From the NCBI RefSeq assembly GCF_900110485.1, contig NZ_FODY01000023.1, positions 1 through 64,000 of the forward strand: DNA of 64,000 nt, read 5' to 3'. Below, piece after piece: positions 7,978-14,709 of the stretch; position 1 is the first letter of the stretch; every line of letters starts with the position of its first letter. The stretch is from Propionispora vibrioides (lineage in GTDB: Bacteria > Bacillota > Negativicutes > Propionisporales > Propionisporaceae). The translations under genes and the position numbers were made by a program. Under the pieces are notes generated by a model that had not been told where the DNA came from, made no database searches, and saw only the letters and a list, made by a program, of their open reading frames with translations.

Positions 7978-8649
7978 ATGGGCTATACAATTTACTTAAT
8001 CGGAAAAAAACCTGATTTAAACCGCATCCTGACTACGTACTTGCAGGCCTATGGCTGGGCTGTCAAAACATTTCAGGACTATGCCAATGCCTTGCAGCAT
8101 GTTGCCGACGGCCCTGATCTATGGATTACGGATATGCCACCCTCACCGCCGGAAACAGCCGACAGCCTCGTCCGGAAATTAAAATCTCATAACAACGCGA
8201 TACCGGTCATTTTTGTCTTTGACCTGAAAGTAACGCTGGAAAAGCTGTTTGAACTCAATACGGAATGCGATGATTATGTGGTCAAACCCTTCTCGCCGCT
8301 GGAGCTAATTATGCGAACCCAAAAACTGCTGCAAAGACATAAAACCGAAAAAGCACCGGATCGCCCCAAAAGCATCCAGGCCGGCGAATATGAGATTCAT
8401 ATTCTGGAGAGACAGGTGACCCGCCAGGGAAAATCCATCACCTTAACCACCAAAGAATTTGATCTTTTATATCTGCTGGCCGCCAATCCCCGCCGGACTT
8501 TCTCCAAAGAACAATTAATCCAGGGTATCTGGGCCGACCATTATTGTGTTTCCGATCGGGCCATCTATGACTTAATCAGCCGTGTGCGGGCCAAATTAAA
8601 GGCGCTTAAAATAAAAACCATCTACGGTTACGGCTATCGAATTCAATGA
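7978..8649 (+). CDS. OmpR-family response regulator with degenerate receiver
   Basis: 223 aa. The receiver-like domain (1-120) keeps Asp52 in WITDMPP and the Lys of DDYVVKPFSP (about residue 102). It lacks the acidic pair normally found after the first strand (here LIGKKPD) and the Ser/Thr after strand 4 (VIFVFDL), so normal Mg-dependent phosphorylation is doubtful. The C-terminal winged helix (LTTKEFDLLYLLAANPRRTFS, VYGYGYR-like wing IYGYGYRIQ) binds DNA. AGAGG precedes the ATG. The gene directly precedes a Spy/CpxP-like protein gene, an arrangement like cpxR/cpxP, without any histidine kinase in the window. Regulation of envelope genes is inferred. Confidence 0.85.
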   Translation: MGYTIYLIGKKPDLNRILTTYLQAYGWAVKTFQDYANALQHVADGPDLWITDMPPSPPETADSLVRKLKSHNNAIPVIFVFDLKVTLEKLFELNTECDDYVVKPFSPLELIMRTQKLLQRHKTEKAPDRPKSIQAGEYEIHILERQVTRQGKSITLTTKEFDLLYLLAANPRRTFSKEQLIQGIWADHYCVSDRAIYDLISRVRAKLKALKIKTIYGYGYRIQ

Positions 8650-8664
8650 AAGGAGATGCATCCT

Positions 8665-9261
8665 GTGTTCAGGAAACTTGCATTCATTTTATTTTTTCTG
8701 CTGACTTGTCAGGCAGCCGTTCTTCCCGTTTGTTCCGCCGCGATCAATACGGCTAAACTCTCTCAGGAGGCGGCCTGGATCAGCCTTGATCTTCCGTTAG
8801 AACAGCGTAAGCAGATCGATGCCATTATTGCCGATACGCTAAAAGAAGCCTCATTAAACGGTTCGCCTACTGTTAAAACTCTGGATTTTTCTCAAATGTA
8901 TGCGCTTTCCAGTTATCTGAACGAAGTCAGTGATATCCGGGAAACCATCAGCGACCGGATTATGCAGGTCCTGACACCGCAGCAGCGGCGCCAAATGCAG
9001 GCCCAACTGGATAAAAAGAAAAGCTACAACGATCAGACCACCGCTCTCTTAATGACCCTGAATCTTACCGACAAGCAGCAGCTACTCATCATTAATTCCC
9101 TGCTGCAGTGTCAGCGGCAGGCACTGGCTATCGTAGCCAATCAGAAACTTTCCTGGGAGGACAGGAGAAAAAAACTGGAAAAATCCAATCCGCTCCGCCT
9201 GGTCAGCCGTATATTAACGAAAGCACAGCTCACCGATATGACCATCTGGTCTAAAATGTAG
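8665..9261 (+). CDS. Spy/CpxP-like periplasmic protein (LTxxQ motif)
   Basis: About 198 aa, secreted: residues 1-26 (MFRKLAFILFFLLTCQAAVL..CSAA) form a signal peptide. The mature protein is almost wholly helical and contains VLTPQQRRQM, the LTxxQ signature of the Spy/CpxP chaperone family, and a similar LNLTDKQQ later. GTG 8665 is chosen because AAAGGAG abuts the in-frame ATG 8656 and lies 9 bases before the GTG. It starts 15 bases after the response-regulator stop, so translation is probably coupled. Likely role: periplasmic chaperone or stress sensor that feeds back on the adjacent regulator (inference from Cpx/Spy systems). Confidence 0.65.
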   Translation: MFRKLAFILFFLLTCQAAVLPVCSAAINTAKLSQEAAWISLDLPLEQRKQIDAIIADTLKEASLNGSPTVKTLDFSQMYALSSYLNEVSDIRETISDRIMQVLTPQQRRQMQAQLDKKKSYNDQTTALLMTLNLTDKQQLLIINSLLQCQRQALAIVANQKLSWEDRRKKLEKSNPLRLVSRILTKAQLTDMTIWSKM

Positions 9262-9309
9262 CAAGCTTTCTCTACACTATATAAATTTTAGAAACGATGA
9301 GGTGGTGCC

Positions 9310-10158
9310 ATGTTTCAAGATTACGCTTCACAGCAAACGCAAAAAATCCATCCGACGGCGGTGGTTTCCCCGGGGGCCATTCTGGAAGATCAGGTCGCCA
9401 TCGGCCCCTATGCCGTTATCGGCGACCATGTCACACTTGGCCAGGGCACTATCGTCGGCGCCCACGCCGTCATTGACGGTTGGACTGTCATCGGTAAAGA
9501 CTGTGTCATTTGCTCAGGAGCAGCCATTGGCGGCCAACCCCAGGACATAAAGTTCGCCGGTGAAAAAAGCTATGTAATAATCGGCGATCACACCCAAATA
9601 CACGAATTCGCGACAGTCAACCGGGCAACCGGCGAAAAGCAGGAAACACGCATCGGCAATCATTGCCTGCTCCTGGCTTATAGCCATGTTGCCCATAACT
9701 GCAGCCTCGGCAATCATGTCATCTTATCCAATGCCGTACATTTAGCCGGCCATGTTGAACTGGCTGACAGGGTAACCATCGGCGGCCTGTCGGGGGTGCA
9801 CCAATTCGTAAAAATCGGCCGCAATGCCATGATTGGCGGAGCCTCCAAAGTAGTGCAGGACATCCCTCCCTTTATCACGGTTGACGGCAATCCCGCCCAG
9901 CCGGCAGGACTTAATACTGTAGGAATAATTCGTGCCGGCATCAGCGAGGAAACGCGCCGGACATTAAAAAGAGCCTACAAAATCCTCTACCTGTCCGGTC
10001 TGCGCCTTCCTGAGGCCATCGCTACTATGGAAAACCTGCTGTCCCCCTCCCCGGAACTCACCGCTCTTATCCATTTTTTGCGTCATACCGAACGGGGAAT
10101 TTGCCGGGGCTCCGTTCAGCAGCGACAAAAACGCATCGCCAGTTCATCGATTGGCTAA
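9310..10158 (+). CDS. lpxA: Acyl-ACP--UDP-N-acetylglucosamine O-acyltransferase
   Basis: First enzyme of lipid A synthesis: moves a 3-hydroxyacyl chain from ACP to UDP-GlcNAc in the cytoplasm. 282 aa, against about 260 in E. coli. Left-handed beta-helix hexapeptide repeats run from residue 12 to about 190. The signature GGQPQDIKF (74-82) is present, and AYSHVAHNC (123-131) carries the catalytic His (His129, matching E. coli His125). HQFVKIG and the DIPPF..VDGNPA segment precede the C-terminal helical ACP-binding part. The last ~20 residues (RGSVQQRQKRIASS) are an extra basic tail. It stands outside an obvious lpx/fab cluster, among envelope genes, so it may be a second copy. GAGGTGG precedes the ATG. 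Confidence 0.93.
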   Translation: MFQDYASQQTQKIHPTAVVSPGAILEDQVAIGPYAVIGDHVTLGQGTIVGAHAVIDGWTVIGKDCVICSGAAIGGQPQDIKFAGEKSYVIIGDHTQIHEFATVNRATGEKQETRIGNHCLLLAYSHVAHNCSLGNHVILSNAVHLAGHVELADRVTIGGLSGVHQFVKIGRNAMIGGASKVVQDIPPFITVDGNPAQPAGLNTVGIIRAGISEETRRTLKRAYKILYLSGLRLPEAIATMENLLSPSPELTALIHFLRHTERGICRGSVQQRQKRIASSSIG

Positions 10159-10181
10159 ATACAATAACTATGGAGGTTCCT

Positions 10182-10700
10182 ATGAAAGCAAACAAGCTAT
10201 TCTTTGGATTTCTATTCACCTGTCTCACGCTTCCCGCAGCGGCGGTCCTGGCCGCACCGGTACCGGTCACCGATGATTTGAATGAGCTCAATTCAGCCTA
10301 TGGCGTTATGCTGGGCACAAACAGCAACCGCTACTATATAGAAAACAGGGTGTCCGATACGTTGATTCTGGGCCTGCAGTCCACTTCCTGGCAAAAGGGG
10401 ACTTCAACCACCGACCTGTTCGGACAGATTCAGGGGCTCGACGGGACCGATGTCCTCATCGGTATCCGGAATTTCGATTCCAAGACCAAGGGCTTTATTG
10501 GCATGACCAAAACAATGCCTACTTCCTTGGACTGGAACACTTATGTGACCGCCGTTGTAGGCAAAGAATTTCAGGAAGTCGAAGCCGGTGCCATTTACAC
10601 GGTAACCCAGGATACCGACATAAATCTCAGCTATAATTTGTACCGATATCACGGCAACCATAGCAGCGTGAATATCGGCCTTACCTATAAAGCCTGGTAA
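10182..10700 (+). CDS. Predicted outer-membrane beta-barrel protein
   Basis: 172 aa starting MKANKLFFGFLFTCLTLPAA with a signal peptide cleaved near VLAAP. The mature part alternates polar and hydrophobic residues in short strands (DTLILGLQSTSW, DVLIGIRNFD, NTYVTAVVGKEFQEVEAGAIYTV split over several strands) and ends with SVNIGLTYKAW, a terminal aromatic as in many outer-membrane barrels. No specific family recognised. ATG 10182 is set by TGGAGG 7 bases upstream; the open frame before it overlaps lpxA and is not used. It lies 23 bases downstream of lpxA, hence probably the same operon, and ends at a terminator. Confidence 0.7.
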   Translation: MKANKLFFGFLFTCLTLPAAAVLAAPVPVTDDLNELNSAYGVMLGTNSNRYYIENRVSDTLILGLQSTSWQKGTSTTDLFGQIQGLDGTDVLIGIRNFDSKTKGFIGMTKTMPTSLDWNTYVTAVVGKEFQEVEAGAIYTVTQDTDINLSYNLYRYHGNHSSVNIGLTYKAW

Positions 10701-10710
10701 CCATAATGCA

Positions 10711-10760
10711 AAAAAAAAGCGGTTGTCACAGTCAACAGACTATGACAACCGTTTGTTGTT
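10711..10760. terminator. Bidirectional terminator
   Basis: The stem CGGTTGTCA (10720-10728) with TGACAACCG (10743-10751) is flanked by A8 on the left and a T-rich tail on the right, so it can end both the lpxA-side operon and the converging gene at 10759-11154. Confidence 0.8.
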
Positions 10761-11154
10761 ATAAGGCAACCGTTCTGGACGATCCCTTCATATCCCGGAA
10801 AGTCGCTTCGCCTTCGGCAACATAAAAAAGTTCAAAAACCGTATCATCCACACTATACATTTTCTTTAGTGTGGGCATAGCCTCCAAAGCCGCCTGCTTG
10901 GTTTGGGGCGTGGTGTCGAATACGGCCTTGCCACTGAGTCGCAGCCATTCGCCACTCTGCGAAGTTGTGCTGATCTCAAACAGGGGATTGTCCTTTAGCT
11001 GCCGGTATACAGGCTTTTGATTATTGGTGCCAAAATAGAGCTTTCCCTCAAATACCATGGCAAAACCGAAAGGACGCACCTTCGGAACATTTCCCTCCAC
11101 TGTGGCCAGATAAAACACACGATTGTCCAATAAAAACGCTAAAACCTCATCCAT
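10759..11154 (-). CDS. Pyridoxamine 5'-phosphate oxidase-like flavin-binding protein
   Basis: A 131-aa split-barrel protein of the PNPOx-like family. VFYLATVEGNVPKVRPFGF at the N-terminus and KLYFGTNNQKPVYRQL are the usual FMN-binding strands, followed by FEISTTSQSGEWLRLSG. These proteins bind FMN or F420/heme and often act as general reductases; the exact substrate cannot be told. GAGGGTG precedes the ATG. Single gene, converging with the lpxA unit onto a shared terminator. A second, differently built PNPOx protein lies at 25262. Confidence 0.85.
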   Translation of the reverse strand: MDEVLAFLLDNRVFYLATVEGNVPKVRPFGFAMVFEGKLYFGTNNQKPVYRQLKDNPLFEISTTSQSGEWLRLSGKAVFDTTPQTKQAALEAMPTLKKMYSVDDTVFELFYVAEGEATFRDMKGSSRTVAL

Positions 11155-11310
11155 GCCTTACACCCTCTTTTTTATAATTTTTTAACCGCCTTGCCTGTTT
11201 GCCGGGCTATCCCGCATTCCCGGCTATCCTGACCGTCCGCCGGCAGGACAGGTCCGGACAAAGAACTTAGGATTGTTCTCCTTCTCCTTTATTCCTTTGA
11301 TCGGCTGGCT

Positions 11311-11464
11311 GCCGGCAGAAAATTTCATATATCCAGCTTAGTATGGGCACCGCCTCTTTTAACTATGTGCCAACCCGACTGCTTGCCCGGACAGAACAGG
11401 CGGCGGTTGCTGACGGCAAAAACCAAAGCTTGCTGTCTATCAGGCATAAATTTTTTCTGCCGGC
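11311..11464. repeat. Long-range inverted repeat in a gene-poor stretch
   Basis: Between 11155 and 11557 no convincing gene is seen. GCCGGCAGAAAATTT (11311-11325) is mirrored by AAATTTTTTCTGCCGGC (11448-11464), about 120 bases apart. It could fold the leader of the small gene at 11558 or be the remains of a short mobile element. A Cys-rich 62-codon frame (11365-11553) crosses it but has no ribosome site. Confidence 0.3.
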
Positions 11465-11557
11465 AAGAGCTCTTGGGGGCGCTAAATACCGGCCAAGCCG
11501 CCACCTGCTGCATAGCCCTCGGAGACGGCGCAAATACTAAGAGCAGGAGGTGATCAC

Positions 11558-11674
11558 ATGGCACAGCAGGACAATAAGCAAAAACAGCAAAAGAATGCAC
11601 AAAACCAGAAACAAAACAAAAATCTGCAGGACTACGACAAATACATGGACAAGCCAAACCATCCCAATACGTAA
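11558..11674 (+). CDS. Tiny Gln/Asn/Lys-rich hydrophilic protein (38 aa)
   Basis: An ORF of 38 codons with an ideal ribosome site (CAGGAGGTGATCAC directly before ATG). The peptide begins MAQQDNKQKQQKNAQNQ and ends DKYMDKPNHPNT: very hydrophilic, no Cys, no hydrophobic core, about half Gln/Asn/Lys. Composition recalls small spore-associated or desiccation-type proteins, but no named family is recognised. The near-consensus Shine-Dalgarno suggests high expression. It is followed within 20 bases by a terminal-inverted-repeat element. Confidence 0.55.
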   Translation: MAQQDNKQKQQKNAQNQKQNKNLQDYDKYMDKPNHPNT

Positions 11675-11689
11675 AATACACCGCTGCCC

Positions 11690-11858
11690 TGTTAGTGGTC
11701 TGTCTACTTTGAAAGCATAAAAGAATTTGCGGGAATTTTTTCGCAAGGCGAGGCGAAGGAAGCGCACATATCAAATATATGTAAGCTGACGACAACAAAG
11801 CATTGCGGCCAAAGGACCGTAAAATAATTATGACTTCAAAGTAGACAGACCACTAAGT
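11690..11858 (+). repeat. Family A repeat element, copy 1 (22-bp perfect terminal inverted repeats)
   Basis: About 165 bp bounded by perfect inverted repeats 11692-11713 and 11835-11856 (outer part TTAGTGGTCTGTCTACTTT and complement), flanked by TA on both sides. Internal core: a hairpin ACATAT-CAAAT-ATATGT (11766-11782) followed by AAGCTGACGACAACAAAG. No coding capacity. MITE-like; the core recurs at 20102, 25796, 26657, 51558 and 58341. The right end lies 6 bases from the stop of the converging MFS gene. Confidence 0.8.
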
Positions 11859-11861
11859 TTT

Positions 11862-13100
11862 TCATTCACCGGCGTCTGGCAAGCGCGTTTTCTCCGATCC
11901 TAAAGCAAACAGCAGCATGCCCAGACAGACCAGAAGGCTGCCCAGTCCGTACATCGTGCCGTAGCCCCAATGTTCACCGACAATGCCTAACCCGACTGCC
12001 CCGGTAGTAATACCGATGTCCATAAAAGCCGTAAAAAAGGCAAGGGCGCTGGCCCGCTCATGCGGCAAAGTCCGGTCTACCACAAAGGCGTTCAAGGCGG
12101 GCATGAAAGCGCCGAAGCCCAGGCCGAAACAACCGCCAATAACGATAAGCAGCCGCTCACTGCTTAAAAAGGGCAAAAGACCGGTAGCCAAAGCCAAGAG
12201 TACCAAGAAAGGCAGAATGACGGCCTTCCGCCCGTAGCGGTCGGACAGCTTGCCGGCCACTACCCGGCTGACCAGCGTAAAGCAGGCATAGGTGGTAAAA
12301 AAAATGCCAAAGTTCGCAATACCCTGTTGTGGCGCATAGACAGGCAAGAAAGTGATGACCGTGCCATACACGGTGGAAGCAGTGAGAAAGGTAAACGAGG
12401 CCACCAGCACAGCCGGCTGTTTTGCCACTTGTTTGAGGCTTACCTTTTGCACCTGCGTCCCTTCGGGTTTCAATTCATCGACAAACATCACGGCTGTACA
12501 GGCCAGGCCGGCAATTATCAGCGAATAGGTAAACAGCCGGGAAAAATCATGGGAGCTGGCAATCACCAGACTGCCCCAGGCCGGAAACAACGCCATGGCG
12601 ATCACATTGGCCACGCCATACACCCCTATGACCTCACCCCGGCGTTTCGGTGGTGCCAGGTCGGCGATATAAGCGTAAGCCGCAGCCAGATAACAGCCAT
12701 GAGCCACGCCGTGCAGCAGCCGGAGGCCATATAAGGGAAGAATCTCCCGCGTAACTCCGTACAGAACGAACAACGCCGCAAAACAGCCCGCGCCCAGCAG
12801 CATCAGCCGTTTCCGGCCGTAACGGTCGGCCTGTTTGCCAAAATAGGGACGAAAAATAACGGAGGCCAGCGTAAATGCGCCCATAACCAGACCAATCTGG
12901 CTGGCCGTTCCGCCCAAACCGGCCACAAACTGCGGTATGGTCGGCAACAGTAAGTAAAAACTGCCAAAATACAAAAAGCCGGACAGGCAAAGCAGCACAA
13001 AATTTCTGGATAGTAAACTAAATTCGTCCAATTTCTCCCCCTCCGCTTTCAAGAAATTTTCTATCCCTTCATTTATGGCAAAAACAGGTAAGCTTAACAA
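11862..13100 (-). CDS. MFS transporter (12-TM drug/metabolite exporter type)
   Basis: A 412-aa major facilitator. Twelve hydrophobic segments are visible; loop 2-3 carries GKQADRYGRKRLMLLG and the second half GKLSDRYGRKAVILPF, the duplicated MFS motif A. Substrate not predictable. The frame starts at a TTG (13100) preceded by GGTGGAGGG; an internal TTG near 13037 with GGAGGGGGAG directly upstream would remove a ~20-residue hydrophilic extension and fits family length as well. It is divergent from the sulfonate-operon promoter at 13146. Its stop is next to a family A repeat. Confidence 0.85.
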   Translation of the reverse strand: MLSLPVFAINEGIENFLKAEGEKLDEFSLLSRNFVLLCLSGFLYFGSFYLLLPTIPQFVAGLGGTASQIGLVMGAFTLASVIFRPYFGKQADRYGRKRLMLLGAGCFAALFVLYGVTREILPLYGLRLLHGVAHGCYLAAAYAYIADLAPPKRRGEVIGVYGVANVIAMALFPAWGSLVIASSHDFSRLFTYSLIIAGLACTAVMFVDELKPEGTQVQKVSLKQVAKQPAVLVASFTFLTASTVYGTVITFLPVYAPQQGIANFGIFFTTYACFTLVSRVVAGKLSDRYGRKAVILPFLVLLALATGLLPFLSSERLLIVIGGCFGLGFGAFMPALNAFVVDRTLPHERASALAFFTAFMDIGITTGAVGLGIVGEHWGYGTMYGLGSLLVCLGMLLFALGSEKTRLPDAGE

Positions 13101-13145
13101 AATTGTATCCCTCCACCCCGCCTGTTGTCAATTCAGATAAAACTA

Positions 13146-13175
13146 TTGACAGACAAACGACTGCACTGCTATACT
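13146..13175 (+). promoter_or_regulatory. Promoter of the isethionate-type operon
   Basis: TTGACA (13146-13151), an 18-base spacer and TATACT (13170-13175) form a good sigma-A promoter. The start would be near 13182, leaving a leader of about 150 bases before the transporter ATG at 13334. Confidence 0.65.
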
Positions 13176-13214
13176 TTCTGTAATAAAATAATATTTTGAT
13201 TTAGTTGATCAGAA

Positions 13215-13272
13215 AGCCTGAAGACTAAAAATCCGCTGTATAATACAGCGTTTTTTGTCTTCAGGCTTTTTT
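13215..13272 (+). terminator. Nested leader terminator/attenuator
   Basis: Two nested hairpins. The inner one, CGCTGTA-TAA-TACAGCG (13234-13250), is followed by T6. The outer stem AGCCTGAAGAC (13215-13225) with GTCTTCAGGCT (13257-13267) is followed by T5. They lie between a promoter and the coding start, so they either attenuate the operon or end a ~90-base small RNA. No known riboswitch class is recognised. Confidence 0.65.
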
Positions 13273-13333
13273 GCATGTCCGGACTCTTTCAACCGGACAG
13301 AGAAAATGTTTATCAAATTCAAGGAGGATATTC

Positions 13334-14659
13334 ATGGGAAAGTTACAAAATGCAACAGCCATAAGAAAGGTGGTATTGGCCAGCCTGGTGGGCGCCACTA
13401 TCGAATGGTATGATTTTTTTCTGTACGGCGTAGTTGCCGGTATTGTATTCAATAAGCTGTATTTCCCCGCCAGCGATCCCCTGGTTGCCACCTTGCTGGC
13501 TTACGCCACCTTTGCCGTCGGTTTCATTACCCGTCCGTTAGGCGGCGTGATTTTCGGCCATTTTGGCGACAAAATCGGCCGGAAAAGCATGCTGGTCATG
13601 ACGCTGATGATTATGGGAGTTTCCACCGTATTGATCGGTCTTGTCCCTACTTATGCCCAAATCGGCATCTGGGCCCCCCTGTTGTTGCTGCTGCTGCGAG
13701 TGCTGCAGGGTATCGGTCTGGGCGGCGAATGGGGCGGCGCTGTACTGATGACTTTTGAATATGCTCCAGCCGGCCAAAAGGGCTACTATGCCAGCCTGCC
13801 GCAAATCGGCCTCTCCATCGGTTTATGCCTGGCCTCAGGCGTCGTCGGGTTGCTATCCTACGTCCTAACCGACGCCCAGTTTATGAGCTGGGGTTGGCGG
13901 GCGGCCTTCCTGTTCAGCTTTATTCTGGTGGTCATCGGCACCTGGATACGCGCCCACATTGCCGAAACACCGGACTTTAAACAGGTAAAAGCGGCCAAGG
14001 AAGAATCCAGACTTCCCCTGGCCGATATGTGGCGCCAATCCTCCGGCAATGTCCTGGCCGGCATGGGAGCCCGCTACATCGACGGTGTATTCTTTAATAT
14101 CTTCGGCGTATTTTCCATCAGTTATTTAACCCAGTCGCTTCATATCTCCCGGACCGATGCCTTGCTGGGAGTTATGCTGGCCGCGCTGGTCATGTGCTTC
14201 TTTATCCCCCTCTTCGGTCATCTGTCCGACCGCATCGGCCGCGCCAAAATCTATTGGATTGGCAGCCTGCTTACCGGCCTTTCCGTCTTTCCGGCCTTTT
14301 GGCTGCTAGCCAACAGTTCCGGTAATATAACGGCCATCTGGCTGGCCATCATTATCCCCTTCGGCATCCTCTACGCCTCGGTATACGGTCCGGAAGCCGC
14401 CCTGTTTGCCGAGCTGTTCGCCGCCCGACACCGCTATACCGGCATTTCCTTCGTCTATCAATTCTCCGGTATCTTCGCCAGTGGTCTGACGCCGCTGATT
14501 GCCGCCTACTTACTGCAATACAACCAGGGTGATCCGGCCCTGATCTGCGCCTATGTGCTCTTTTCCGGCCTGGTCAGCGCCGCAAGCGCCTACTGGATCG
14601 GTTCGCGCCAGACCAAAGCTGTCGCGTTGAAAGACTCTCTTAGCATTGCCAACTCATAA
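13334..14659 (+). CDS. MHS-family MFS transporter, probable isethionate/sulfonate importer
   Basis: 441 aa with 12 transmembrane segments. The start ASLVGATIEWYDFFLYG and the loop GHFGDKIGRKSMLVMTL are signatures of the metabolite:H+ symporter family (ShiA, KgtP, ProP relatives), which import organic acids. ATG 13334 is set by AAGGAGG upstream; the longer frame from 13271 runs through the leader terminator and is rejected. It is the first gene of an operon with a glycyl radical enzyme and its activase (gap 50 bases), so isethionate import is inferred; MFS importers are known in other isethionate and dihydroxypropanesulfonate clusters. Control is probably by the nested terminator in the leader. 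Confidence 0.85.
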   Translation: MGKLQNATAIRKVVLASLVGATIEWYDFFLYGVVAGIVFNKLYFPASDPLVATLLAYATFAVGFITRPLGGVIFGHFGDKIGRKSMLVMTLMIMGVSTVLIGLVPTYAQIGIWAPLLLLLLRVLQGIGLGGEWGGAVLMTFEYAPAGQKGYYASLPQIGLSIGLCLASGVVGLLSYVLTDAQFMSWGWRAAFLFSFILVVIGTWIRAHIAETPDFKQVKAAKEESRLPLADMWRQSSGNVLAGMGARYIDGVFFNIFGVFSISYLTQSLHISRTDALLGVMLAALVMCFFIPLFGHLSDRIGRAKIYWIGSLLTGLSVFPAFWLLANSSGNITAIWLAIIIPFGILYASVYGPEAALFAELFAARHRYTGISFVYQFSGIFASGLTPLIAAYLLQYNQGDPALICAYVLFSGLVSAASAYWIGSRQTKAVALKDSLSIANS

Positions 14660-14709
14660 TCAGGCCAGGGCATGGCCACACGCCCTAAAACCGAAAGGAT
14701 GAATATATT

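Noticed and set aside
9302-9550. Second frame inside lpxA starting at 9302
   Set aside because: Arg/Ser/Pro-rich shadow of lpxA in another frame.
11365-11553. A Cys-rich 62-codon frame ending in the ribosome site of the 11558 gene
   Set aside because: No ribosome site of its own, no recognisable motif and it crosses a structured inverted repeat; treated as chance.
11325-11798. 157-codon minus-strand frame covering the tiny gene and part of a repeat
   Set aside because: It runs through the family A repeat and is antisense to a gene with an excellent ribosome site; no known domain.
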